From Chamaecyparis obtusa (Eukaryota > Streptophyta > Pinopsida > Cupressales > Cupressaceae), in contig BSBK01002161.1 of the NCBI GenBank assembly GCA_027943335.1, positions 2,890,001 through 2,954,000 on the forward strand: a stretch of 64,000 nt of DNA, given 5' to 3'. Positions 25,175 to 35,759 of this stretch are shown piece after piece (the first letter of the stretch is position 1; each line of letters opens with the position of its first letter). The notes beneath the pieces were generated by a model that made no database searches, was not told where the DNA came from, and was given only the letters and a program-made list of their open reading frames with translations. The translations under genes were made by a program, and so were the position numbers.

Positions 25175-25522
25175 AGTTAGCAAAAGTGCATCAGTCCTCA
25201 GTGACTGATGAATGTTGGACTACTCTACTTCAGGAGTAGTACCTGTACTTATTTGTTTTTGGCACCCTTTTCCATTGATGCCAAAGGGGGGGTATATAGT
25301 CATGAAAAACAAAATATTTGATTTATTCTAAGGAGGTGTATGCAGTAGTAAGGTGGAGTATATAGTAAGAAGATGTAGTAGTTGATATTCAGGGCATTCA
25401 ACAGTAGATGGAGAAATCATTTATGGGCTAGTATGATTTTAAGGATATGGAGTTATTGTTGTACTTTTGGATTGGTGGTGTTTTTCATCTCATATGTTGC
25501 CATCAATGCCAAAGGGGGAGAT
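25175..25522 (+). other. Copia 3' untranslated region and polypurine tract
   Basis: Contains a small hairpin (CTACTCTACTTCAGGAGTAG, near 25,220-25,239) and the repeated text TGCCAAAGGGGG at about 25,279 and 25,507. The second copy is the polypurine tract (AAAGGGGGAGA) abutting the 3' LTR. Confidence 0.8.
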
Positions 25523-26835
25523 TGTTGGAGATTTGCCAGCAAGCCAGTGTTGACTGTATGTTTGTCATTTATGACAACATATGGTAAGCAACGTGCATTA
25601 AAGTTATATGCAGAGAGCCTTGAGAATATGTTGTAAGGATATATTATTAGCATGGTATCATAGACACGAGGGTTAATTCTGAGTGCAAACAGTTGTGCAG
25701 TTGTTTGTAACAGCAGTGTTCTTAGCTGTGTTGCAAGCTGAGTTTTGTATGTAATTCACAGTATGATTACTATGGAGCCTTGTGCATTTATTTTTGTGTT
25801 GTAGACATAATAATGAAGCTATGTTCATAGATGTAGAGTTATTTGTGCAGTTGAAGTTGAGTTATGATGTTTCTATTTGCCAGTTATAGTTTTAGGAGAT
25901 TATTTGTTGAGAGGCGACAGTATTTATATTGTTTCAGTAGTTGCACTTATCATTATGGTATGTGTGTTTGGTTTCGTATTTGGTTATGATCTAAGGTTGT
26001 TTGGTTAAGGACGCATAACATATTTCAACTTGAGAGTTAAGTTTTAGTTAATTTGGTGGAGCCGACAGTGTGAAGCGACGTGTCTACTCATTTTGGGTTG
26101 TGCAGTCCTATTTGTGTTGTGTGCTTAGTATAGTCAGTGGAGTTGTTATTGGAGAGTTTAATTATTTCATTAATATGATTCAAGAAGGTCCTAATAGGAT
26201 GACTTGATTATATCTTTTGGAGAAGGCTACTTATAGCCGATCAGTTGTGATTGGTGTATGTGGATAATGGAAGCAGAGTAAGAATGTGAAAAAGTATTGG
26301 GCCAGTAAAGCTATATCAATCATCAGTTGAAGATCTATGTGAAGAAGCAGAGAGTGTATGCTATTCACAGGAACTGATCAAGACAACAGGTCTAATTCAT
26401 AGTTCACCAAGATCCAGATATAGTGTGTATCTGTTATGCAGAAGGTTGCAACCTTCACCATTTGAGCAATGTGCTCCCGGACAGTGTGTCCTCACCTTTA
26501 ACAGGGTTATTTATAATAGACTCCTAACAGGGTCTGACCTTTGACTAGATCATTGTACTTCATATATTGTAAAGGTCAACTCCTAAAAGGGTTGTAAGAT
26601 CTTCTAACAAGGATCATTATACTCTAGTGTAGTTTATAGTAGGTGCTAATTCCCACCAGGGTTTTTACCTATTTTGGGTTTCCCTATAACCAAAATTTTG
26701 GTGTTGTGTTAAGTGTTATCTTTTTGTGTTTATGCTTAATGTTCTTCTGTACTAATTTGGATAAATAATTGAATCTTTTAGATAATTGATTCACCCCCCC
26801 CCCCTCTCAGATATCTCTTGGGACTATTCCTAATA
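25523..26835 (+). repeat. Copia 3' LTR (1,313 bp)
   Basis: Begins TGTTGGAGATTTGCC after the polypurine tract. Ends CCTAATA, where the other LTR has CCTAACA, so its terminal CA has mutated to TA. It contains a run of C near 26,800. Confidence 0.93.
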
Positions 26836-27290
26836 ATCAGAAGTATAAGGGAAATGATGACAATTCTAGGAGACATCATGGTTTTGAAGTTGGTGATGAG
26901 GTGATGGTTCATTTGAAGAAGGGTAGATTTCTTGTCGGAACATATAGTAAGTTGAAAATGAAGAATTTTGGTCCTTGTAGAATTTTGAGGAATGGCAGTG
27001 GTAATGCTTATGAAGTTGAGTTACCTGATGATATGGGTATATCTCCTATATTCAATATTTATGATTTACATGAGTATCATGAGTCAGATGGTGAAGTTGT
27101 TATACCAGATGATTATCCTAAGAAATAGTTTGAAGAGGTTGAACATATATTGGATCAAAGGATTGGTATAAGCACAAGAGGAAATGATTACTATGAATAC
27201 TTAGTGAAGTGGAAGAATAGACCAGTTGAAGATGCTTCATGGATTTCTCAATCTGAGTTGGATTCAGCTCAGGTTGTGACATATCAATGA
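26836..27290 (+). pseudogene. pol: Chromovirus integrase C-terminus and chromodomain, third fragment
   Basis: Resumes the chromovirus interrupted at 8,934: VGDEVMVHLKKGRF, then KLKMKNFGPCRIL and YEVELPDDMGISPIFNIYDL (integrase C-terminal SH3-like part). After a stop near 27,127 comes a chromodomain: EEVEHILDQRIG, YYEYLVKWKNRP and EDASWISQSEL, with the aromatic residues (Y, W, W) that form the methyl-lysine cage in this family. This makes the host element a chromovirus, whose chromodomain is thought to direct integration into heterochromatin. The coding ends with TGA at 27,288-27,290. Confidence 0.9.
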
Positions 27291-27900
27291 TTCAGGAGAG
27301 CAATTTTTTTCAACTCCGGTTGTCTGATGTAGGAGCATCCTAGGTTGCCTTTCTATCCTACTCATTTTTTTGTTCATTCTTCCAGTAAGTGTTGAGTTGC
27401 AGTCATTTCTGAGTTGTCCAGTGTTGGCCGAGTGTTCCTGTATGTGTCAAGTTGTCTAGTATTGGGAAAGCATTCCTTCTTATGCTGAGTGAACCTGATA
27501 TTTGTTGATGCTCGGTTCTTCTTTGATCAAGTTTATCTGTGATTGGTTCTTAGTTGGATCTGACTTATGTGTTAAATTTAGATCTTGTCTAGGGATGTGT
27601 GCAGATCATTTTGGTGGTCGGCCTTCTATTATGTAATGATCTAGAATCTTCTATAAGCCATTTTGGAAAGTATAAATAGGGATGTCTGGGTGTAGAAGAG
27701 GTAATTTTAGGGAGAAATAGAGTCTAACTCGGGAATTTTGTAAATCTTTTTGTTCGCAACCTAAAAGGCCTCACAACAGGGCATGTATGCGGATAATTGG
27801 ATGAATTAATAAAGTGTATATTGTTCCTTCTCTCCTTGGTGTTGTTCTTTGTGTTTTTTTCTTGTGTTATGTTTACTCTATAAGGTGGTTGAATATTTAG
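27291..27900 (+). repeat. Probable chromovirus 3' LTR region
   Basis: Follows the chromodomain stop. It holds a TATA-like TATAAATA (27,671-27,678) and AATAAA (27,808-27,813), the arrangement expected of an LTR promoter and polyadenylation region. TGATGTAGGAGCATCC at 27,325 is a possible LTR start. The end cannot be fixed because no second copy lies in the window. Confidence 0.45.
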
Positions 27901-28454
27901 GTGTGCCTTTGGCCCTAACTGTTCATGTACCTCCTTGCGCCAAAATTGTACTAAAAGGTGTCTCAAACATAACATTTTATAAGGGTGCCCCCTCAAAAAA
28001 TTGGAAGAACATATATCACTTTATTGAAAATGATGACTTCTTCAAGTAACAAAAGAAAAGTTAGATGAAAGATGAAATGAAATAGAGAATAGTTAATATT
28101 AATGAAACCTTACTTTCATAAGTGCACTTTATCTTTAGAAAGATTTTTAATACATAAAATAAATGCATCACACCATGAAATATAAAGCCAAAGCAATAAT
28201 GCAATCCCTTTGTAGAAAAAAATACATAGGAGAAAAGGAATCTCAATTGATCCTGAAACATATGTATGTTTCTGATTAAGGAAAAAATGGGTTTTATAGG
28301 GACCCAAAACCACAAAGTTTACAAACTATATAAAATGTTCAAATAGAGTCCACTATGATAGGAAAACTGCACAATAGGAATGAGCAAAAATAACAAAAAT
28401 AAAAAATCCAACAAAAAACCAACACCAGAAATAGACAGAGATAACCAAAGGACT
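27901..28454. other. Spacer without supported genes
   Basis: AT-rich. Several short frames occur on both strands but none shows a recognisable domain. Part may be the 3' flank of the coiled-coil relic that lies to its right on the minus strand. Confidence 0.4.
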
Positions 28455-29075
28455 TTAAGGTATCAACACCTCAGCTTCAAGAGTGTACATCTCCTGGGCC
28501 ATGTTCTTTAAGTCTTGGATCTCTTGGGGCGAAGAATCCTCTTTTCTCTTCATGTTAGCTCTAGTCCTCCTTGAGGGTCTAGATTCCTCTTTCTTTCCTT
28601 TGGAATTATCATCTTCCAGGTCCACGAACAACATCCCCAACTGGGATTTTTCCAGCTTCTCCACCATAGTGCCCATGGTAGTAGCAATTTTCTTCATAAT
28701 TCTGTGGCAATGCCCCATGATGGTGTTTAGAGAATCCCTAACTTTTGCAATTTATCCTTCTAGATTCTTAACCTTTTTCTCATTATCCTTCTTCATCTTT
28801 TCAATGAGCTCAATAGTTCTTTGTAGACACTCAACCATGGGCATCTTCTCTTCCTTAGTCCACAAAACCCTAGTAGTCTTTTGAGTGTCCCCTTTAGCTT
28901 CCATCTCATCTAACTTACTAGTGACATCTATGTTCTTTATACTGAGGTCCTTCAACTCATCAAAAAACAACTTAATAATTCTAAAATAGTCCATAGCCCC
29001 ATTTTTAGCAATAGCGAGAATGCCATCAGGATATTCCTGGTCTAGCTTAAAAAAGCATTCTTCATATTTCTGAAA
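28455..29075 (-). pseudogene. Coiled-coil reading frame relic, probable last exon of an unknown gene
   Basis: One minus-strand frame from about 29,075 to 28,455, broken by a single TAA at 28,752-28,754 (consistent with CAA to TAA). It starts after ATATGTTTCAG, a good splice acceptor, with KYEECFFKLDQEYPDGILA. It continues as a charged helix (LIEKMKKDNEKKVKNLEG) and ends with an acidic and basic tail (DLEDDNSKGKKEESRPSRR). No domain recognised. It resembles in style the C-terminal part of the relic at 1-3,412 (acidic coiled coil) and may be the distal exon of such a gene, but I see no direct sequence match. Confidence 0.35.
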
Positions 29076-29189
29076 CATATGTATGTTAATGGTCGAGGTA
29101 TGTCCAATAGTCACTAAATGAACATGCCAACATAGACACCCAAGACATATATGCCTCGAAACTTCATGAAAACATCCCACAAACAAAAG

Positions 29190-30289
29190 AAAAAATAAAA
29201 AAGGTGATCAACCATCCCAACCACTCTCATCACTCAGTGATATCCTCGAGTAGCATACGAGAATGGGAAAAGATAAAATCAATGAATAAGGAGACTCACT
29301 AGACCAAGAAAGCGAAAAACCATTATGATCTTATTTTCAAAATTGATTGATTGATGATGATGATGTCTTGTTTTAGGAATAAAGTCCCATGTGTAAGACA
29401 AATGTCATCTCGCTTCGAGTATACTGCACCCTATACAAGATAAATGCTGATTTGACAAAGGATTTGTGATGTTGATTGATTGATGGGATATTTTTTATTG
29501 AATTGATTGTTGGTGTGATTGGATAGTTTTTATTTTGATGCATGATTCCTTAAGCATAGGGTTGGATCTATTTTCGAATTGTGTCTTCTCAGATGTATAT
29601 CTTGCTACAAGGGATAACTTATTGAATAAATTGAATGATGATTGTTTTTGGATTTTGATTGGTTTTCAATTTTTTGGGTTTTTTGGCTATTTGATTTTTT
29701 TCTACTTACTATTTTAGGATATTTTCTATTTTTTCTATTTTCTTTCAAAACTTTACTTATTTTTAAAGATTGTTTAGGACTTTGAATATGTACATGTGGC
29801 ATCCTTCAATATATTAGCAAGAATGACTCTATATTAACCATCTCTAGGAAATTGTTTGCAGTCAAGTAGAAGGGTGTACATGCAAACCAAATGCAAGCAT
29901 TACTAATGTGTGTAAAATTTTTTAAAAAAAGGAATGAGACTAAATATCGACAAGTTTCTAGCCATAAGAGGACAATAGAGCCAAAAGAGGGAATGGATGA
30001 AATGTGTACTGAGAAATGGACAACATATATATAACAGAATGGGTGAGAGACATATAAGGGAATGGATGAAAGATGTATAAGGGGATAATGGACTGACAAG
30101 TTAGATAGAGTGAAGATCAATGAAGGGGCATTGACTGTTGCATGTGGCACATGTTTATTAATTTTTCTCCATAGTACTAACCCAAAGTTCCTATTTTTTA
30201 ATTTTTCACTATAGGGAAAATGATTTTTCTTTACTATTTTATTGCTCTTTTTTTTTGTCACACAAGATGCTAGTTTGCCAAGTTTTCAT
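29190..30289. other. Spacer without supported genes
   Basis: AT-rich non-coding sequence. 29,640-29,770 is T-rich. Short frames on both strands look random. The right part may belong to the decayed Tat remnant next to it. Confidence 0.4.
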
Positions 30290-30480
30290 CAAGGCAATTT
30301 TTTAATGTGTACTACTTATGAAGGTGCACTCTATTAATAGGATTTGGAAATGGTTCTCCCTCTGGTCCCACCAACTGATATGCCACATACCTATAAGTTG
30401 TGCAGTGACTACAAAGGGTCTGAGCCAGTTATGTTCAAATTTTCATGGCTTGTCTCTGACTTATTGATTCTTGGATTCAC
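30290..30480 (-). pseudogene. Scrap of Tat-like integrase C-terminus
   Basis: The reverse complement of about 30,345-30,440 reads FEHNWLRPFVVTAQ and, further on, QREN. This matches FEPNWLSPFVITAT and the following residues of the intact-length Tat integrase at 59.9-60.0 kb. The neighbouring bases CAAGTTTTCATCAAGGC (about 30,280) match the 3' non-coding repeat of that element. Heavily decayed. Confidence 0.6.
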
Positions 30481-30908
30481 TCGAAGGAACAATAAAAAAT
30501 CTAACAATATTACTACAAATATGAGAACCGATTCTAAAAGTAGAATTTAATTAAAATAGACTTGGAAAAGAATTTAACATATCAAAATTTCATATAACAA
30601 TAGGTGTTATATTTACATATTGAATTGTCATTATATTCTAGAGTTGGAGATATAACAACATATATGCAAGGCCTAGAGAGATATTCAAAAGGTAAGATCT
30701 AATACATGAGAGTAATTAAAAAACTCTAATTATGCAATATGGTAAGATGGTGTACACTCGCGAAACGAATATGCCAACTTGGAAATCCTTTAAATTTTGA
30801 GTAATAGCAAATACTTTTGAAAGAAATGAATTTGGATTCTTACTGTAATGTACCCCTTCCAGAGCAAAATTTGATGATAATAAGAATTGAATATAAGATT
30901 AAATAATG

Positions 30909-31048
<140 letters not shown>

Positions 31049-31480
31049 TAATTAAATCATAATAAAAAATTATAATATATAATTAATTAAATTATTATTA
31101 TAATAAAGGAAGAAACAACAAGCAAGAAGAACAAGAAACAACAAGCAAGAAGAACAGACACAAGTGAAGGACTAAGGATCATTTTTAGGAAGAAAGAAGT
31201 CCAGTACTAAAGGATAATGATCTAGATGAGCAGAAACCTTGAGTCGTCGTTGTGAGCTGCTAGAGATGTGTTGCTGATAGGTAAAGGTGCTGTGGGGTCT
31301 CACAGTTCTAGAGTGACCAGTGATGGAGGCAATGTGAGGCCGCTTCACCCCCTGTAAAGGAGACAAGGGTGATAAGAAGGCTGTAATGAGCTGATTGGAT
31401 ATCTGTCTCTGGGGGAAAAGAAGCTGTAGGGTATGCTCGTGGAGCTGTATAGTCTCACAGAGATAAAGTGCCAGGCATCT

Positions 31481-34400
31481 CTAATCAGTGTAGCTGAAGA
31501 AAGAAGTCAAGGAATTGCACCCTCTGAATAAGCAATAGAATCTCCCTCTGATCTCATAGTAAGTAGGACAACGGAAGATGAAGTGTGTCTCAGTCTCAAT
31601 CTTGGCCATGGTGCATAACCTGCAAATCCAATCATCTCTGTCAATGTGATGGTCTGTCTGGACCCGAAGGCGGTGAGATCCTACCCAAAATGATCCCAGC
31701 GTAATGCGAAGGGCGTGGCACCAATGCTGAGATAAGTATCTAGGAAGAACAATAATCCCATCCCGAATGTCTACAAAGTGCTCAGCATAAAAAGCCATCC
31801 TCGGGCGCAAACCCCCACATGGGTTGATCTAGGTCGTGGTGATATACTGCTTGTATATGTCAAGTCTGACATGTTTGTTCAACTCCTGTCTAGAAGGGAG
31901 GAGTTGAGCCAGAGTGCCAAGCGATAACTGATAGGGGGGAGCTGATCAATGGCAATCTCGATGGAACCTAAAAGGGAAGAGGCTTGGGCATACCAACAAC
32001 GGGCTCTGGGGGAGGGGTTTGACTTGGCAAGCACCACTGAAGAGCAATAGGCCAGGTAGGAGTATCTATTGCAACCGTCATTGGAGTCCGCAAAACAATA
32101 GAGGTGGTGAATAAACCAAACCCAATCAAAGATGGCCCCCAATCTAAAGGGATGTGCCTCGAACTTAGCCAGAATGATGCTGTGAGAGGTGGACCGATGA
32201 CATCTGATGATACGCTGGAGGAAGATAGTCTGAACACATTCGATAGAGGCCTAATCAGAATCCAGAAGCGACGGCCCCCAAACAATAGAACCATAAAGTA
32301 CCGTAGGTCTAACCAAGGAATCCAAGAGGGACAACTTGGATGCGGTGTCCTGAAAATGATGTCTGAAACATTGTCTCTCCAACATGGCAAGGGAACCCAT
32401 CCCTTTACTGATCTTGGGCAGAATGGTGGGTCTCAAGCTGAAGCGAGGGCCAGAGAACTTGACCCCAAGGTAGGTGTATGAAGAAGAAGTAATCTCAATC
32501 TCCTGACCTTGATAGTAGAAATGAAGATGTGAGGTCTTCAGGCAGTTGAAGATCATCACCTATGTCTTACTGAGATTCACCACCAGCTGTCTCAAATCAC
32601 AAAAAGAGGCCAAGCTATCAAGAAGTCTCTAGAGACTTTTCGGTGAGGAGGCAAGGAGGATCACATCGTCAGCGAAGAGGAGAATGGAGATAAGAACCTA
32701 GTGTAGGTAGCAACCGTCACCCGGAAGTGAGGAATCTCTGAGAAAAGCCTCGAGCTCATCAATGTAGATGCCGAACAAGGTGGGGGAAAGGGGGCACCCC
32801 TGTTTCACTCCAATAGTGCTTTGGATAGGGTCAGAGAAACCCACAGGAGTCCTGAATCTGCCCTCAACACGCTTGTAAAGTCTCATAATCGCTGTCAAAA
32901 GAGTCTCAAAAATACCGATATCTCTAAGTCTTTGGAAGAGGGCCACCTGAGGGATGGTATCAAATGCCTTACGAAAGTCAATGAAGCAGCAATATACTTT
33001 CACAGAACGATGGTGAGCCTCCTCAATAATCGCCCACAAAGTCAGGATGTGGTCCATGGTTTGGTAATCTGCGCGGAAGCTAGCTTGACCTCTAGCCCTA
33101 CAATCTCTCTTGTCCAACTCCTTATTAAGAATAGTATTCAGCGTCGTTGCATAGAGTTTAGCAAAGGTGTTCCCAATCATGATGGTCCTATAGTTGCTGG
33201 GGTCAGAAACTGACCCAGCCTTGTGAATCAGGTAGATTAAGTGTCTTGACTAGGACTCAGGGAAGCCGGTGCAAACCACACTATTAAATAGTGTCGGAAG
33301 ATAGGAGCTCAACACAGAGATACCAAGCTTGAAGAGCTCAACCTGAAAACCATCCTCATCGGCCGCCTTGCTACATCTCATAGATCTGACAGCCTCGTAG
33401 ATACTGGAAGCGGTAAAGATATGGCAGTGAGGGGGAGGGGTGAGGTGAAGAGATGGCTGGTCAGGGATGTCATAAAGAGTGGAGGTGTGGGAGGCAAGGG
33501 ATCTAAGATCGATGGTGGAAGGCAGAGCGGGATGCCGAGGGAACATGGTGTGCCAGAAAAGCTTAGGATTCTGAATGAGCATATCGCATAGGGATGTGCA
33601 CTGTGAGGCAATGAAAGCATGTTTCTTCGAACAAAGAAAGCAGCGGTAGGAGGAACGGAGGCTAGCGAAGTCAGAAGGGAGAGTCTCAAAAGTCAAGCGC
33701 AAGGAGCGGTGGAAAGCTTTTCAGTCATCGTCAAACCACTGGTTCATAGGGCAAGTAATCTAGCATGTGGATTTGAGGATAGGGTGGTGAGGGATGGAGA
33801 GGAATGCCGCCTCCCAAATAGCTATGATCAATAGGTCAAACATGGAGGAAGCGTGGCAACCATCGGAAAAGCTCTTAGGCGAGAGGAGATGATGGAGGTG
33901 GAGGGTAAAGAGATCATGGTCGCCCTCGACAAACCAGAAATGAAAGTGGGTAGGAGAATGATCAATGACAGTCGGGGAATGGGGAAGGAGAGACGGGTGA
34001 GGGGGAGGAGAAAAGCAAAGCACAAGGCTCAGAAGGGTGTGGTCGGCTAATGGAAGATGAGAGATAGTGAAGCAGCGGATGGAAGGGATAAAAGAGGTGC
34101 TAGTGATAACATAGTCAACCACACTGGCACCACCGCAGTGCGGCCAACACGTTAAAAGCTCAGAACCAGGAAAGCAAGAGAGGCCATTCAGAATAACCAA
34201 ATCAGAAGACTCACAGAGCTGGAGGAGGTGACGACCATAAATAGATAAAGGTCCATTGCGATCCTCGAAAACACGCTGGAGCCCCAAACTGGCAGGATCT
34301 AGTTCTGAGGTACAGGTCCAGTCAGTACCTCGGTCATGTATAGGGGTCTGCAGCTCCCTAGTCTGTGCATTAAAGTCTCCTAGAATGATGATGTCCCCCA

Positions 34401-34881
34401 AGGTACTAAATCTGGAAATGCACTCTATCAAATCAATAAATGGGTCCCCATCTTCGGTAATATGAATGGCATATGGCGAGGAGGCCAGTGGAAAGTAGCA
34501 AATCGCGATGAAGATGTCTCTTTGGCGGTGGCTGGCATGACGTACGTGGATCCACATGAATCTAGCATGTGTGTTTGAATGAACCACTAAAGTAGCACTG
34601 AAGAGGTTGTCCCTAATCAAGCAGGCAACACCTCCAGAGCCCCGTACACCACCCGAAGAGCGAACTTCCTCCTTGAAGACAGACAACCATTGATAACCGT
34701 CGAAACCTGGGAGGGGGCGAAAAGGGCTCTCATGGGTCTCCGTAATAGCCAAGATATCAACCGACCCCACCGCATCCTGAAAGAGACCAGGTAACGACCA
34801 AAGAGAACCATTACCATTCCAGCAGTTAACAAGAAGAGAGCAAGAGGAGGGCCCACTCTTGTCGAACTGCTGATGTGGTCG
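31481..34881 (-). pseudogene. LINE ORF2: APE endonuclease, reverse transcriptase, Cys-rich C-terminus
   Basis: Endonuclease: NCWNGNGSLW, ILAITETHESPF (catalytic E), ILGDFNAQTRE, VVDYVITS and PLADHTLLSL (final His). Reverse transcriptase (33,180-32,250): GQASFRADYQTMDHILTL, CCFIDFRKAFDTIP, GVKQGCPLSPTLFGIYIDEL, the catalytic LFADDVILLASS near 32,690-32,650, and SSYTYLGVKFSG. The C-terminus has a Cys/His cluster (WICRLCTMAKIETETHFIFR). One frame holds from 34,770 to about 31,879, interrupted only by stops (TAG at 33,760, 32,698 and others). A frameshift then lies between 31,878 and 31,810. The enzyme would nick DNA and prime cDNA on the target. It is dead as it stands. Confidence 0.9.
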
Positions 34882-35215
34882 TCATTTGGCCTTTGCGGCC
34901 TGTCTCGAATCGCACCAGCTGGGGGGAGAATCCCGAATCACTGCCTTGAGATTCCTAATAACTACCCATTTACCGCTATGTCTGGCCTCAGCAACGAAGT
35001 TCCTGGCCTGTTTCAATTCTGCCACCTGTGATCTAGTGAGATCCTCATCTAGATAAATCTTATACGGAAGAGAAAATAACTTCCTCTTTGCTCTAAGAAC
35101 CCGCAGTCTATCATGTAAAGTGAGAAACCTAATAACAAGAGTACCATCGGGACAAACCCAACATCTGTCGAGTGAAATATCATGAACGTCAAGCAGATCC
35201 TTGAGAAAGGATTGC
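34882..35215 (-). pseudogene. LINE ORF1, C-terminal fragment
   Basis: Reads LDRCWVCPDGTLVIRFLTL, HDRLRVLRAKRKLFSLPYK, IYLDEDLTRSQVAELKQAR and ends QAAKAK with TGA at 34,882-34,884. The pattern (phosphate-handling RFL.LHDR.RVLRAKR, then LPYKIYLDEDLT) is that of LINE ORF1 RNA-binding C-terminal domains. The 5' part is missing. Confidence 0.65.
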
Positions 35216-35254
35216 CCGGCAGTAAAATTTTATATAGGTCTATATTACTATTTA

Positions 35255-35595
35255 TTATTTATGACAGGGACCATAGCATACACAAGCAGATCCATGAGTC
35301 CCCGTCAACTCACAGAATCCCCCGTCATGGTGATCTTGATATCTACAGACGTCATTGCAGTCTCCGTTATCTACAGGAATGAGGCACGGCCCTGCGAATA
35401 CACCGCTGAAGGCTTTACAAGAATCATCACACAAAACTGCCAAATTAGAAAAAGTTACTAATCAGTAAGTATATTTCGGAATAGATATATTAGAAAGGAA
35501 ATAAATTCAGAATAAATATATTAGAAAGGAAATAAATGTATTACAGATGTTGTGAGCAATATAAAGATGAGAAGCACGGAAAAACCCTTCGCCAT
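35255..35595 (-). CDS. Plant defensin-like cysteine-rich peptide gene, two exons, donor site doubtful
   Basis: Exon 2 (35,436-35,255) follows acceptor TTTGGCAG and ends with TAA. It encodes the eight-Cys defensin pattern: C-x10-C, x8, C-x3-C, x10, C, x9, C-x-C-x3-C, including CKAFSGVFAGPC, CNDVC, GGFC (gamma-core) and CVCYGPC. One extra Cys lies upstream. Exon 1 (35,595-35,545) starts ATG and encodes a hydrophobic signal peptide (MAKGFSVLLIFILL). Secreted antimicrobial or signalling peptides of this family have this two-exon plan, with the intron near the signal peptide end. Oddity: exon 2 needs one base from exon 1, but the visible donor (TCT|GTAATA) leaves none, as if one G were lost at the junction. 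It is either broken or spliced at another site. The 108-bp intron holds a duplicated segment of about 36 bp. No other host-type gene is evident. Confidence 0.65.
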
Positions 35596-35609
35596 TACAG
35601 AAGAAGATG

Positions 35610-35638
<29 letters not shown>
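35610..35638. repeat. (ATT)n microsatellite
   Basis: About nine ATT units, located in what would be the 5' leader of the defensin-like gene. Shorter ATT runs recur at 35,681-35,709. Confidence 0.9.
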
Positions 35639-35640
<2 letters not shown>

Positions 35641-35759
35641 ACTCAGTGTTTTGCCGTGATGAAACAAAGCATTTTCTTCTTATTATTAGTACTCATATTA
35701 TTATTATTTAACACAGAATTTCCTTTGTGCGTTCCGTCAATTTTCTTCTGGATATGACA

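Larger units (their letters stand above)
8935..26835 (+). mobile_element. Complete Ty1/copia LTR retrotransposon, interrupted by a Tat-like element
   Basis: Both LTRs, a tRNA-Met-type primer site, gag-pol in copia order (gag, protease, integrase, reverse transcriptase, RNase H) and a polypurine tract are present. It sits in the chromovirus integrase gene. The 3' flank is ATCAG and the 5' flank ATCATGAG, consistent with a decayed 5-bp duplication of ATCAG. Its own reverse transcriptase is split by another element inserted at 13,071-23,832. Long LTRs (about 1.3 kb) and the pol motifs recall SIRE/Maximus-type copia, but the lineage is not proven. All coding parts contain stops. Confidence 0.93.
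31100..35215 (-). mobile_element. 5'-truncated LINE (non-LTR retrotransposon) with ORF1 end and ORF2
   Basis: Minus-strand order: C-terminal part of ORF1, APE endonuclease, reverse transcriptase and a C-terminal Cys-rich region. No LTRs. It is truncated at its 5' end near 35,215, 40 bp from a defensin-like gene. Its 3' end runs into AT-rich sequence with a 23-bp direct duplication (AGAAACAACAAGCAAGAAGA-type, 31,110-31,160). The endonuclease motif style (GDFNAQT, GRHLLQLCESSDLVILNG) is closer to Jockey/CR1-like LINEs than to the L1 elements usual in plants, but clade assignment needs a tree. Confidence 0.9.

Noticed and set aside
30241..30550. Small plus-strand ORF starting MEMVLPLVPPTDMPH
   Set aside because: The minus strand matches the C-terminal end of Tat integrase, so the plus-strand frame is a shadow.
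33378..33689. Overlapping minus-strand ORF in another frame within the LINE
   Set aside because: It overlaps the segment between endonuclease and reverse transcriptase, whose own frame continues through; no independent support.
35659..35757. Plus-strand frame MKQSIFFLLLVLILLLF, looking like a signal peptide
   Set aside because: It overlaps an ATT-rich repeat and ends after 32 codons without a mature peptide. The defensin exons lie on the opposite strand and have their own signal-peptide exon.
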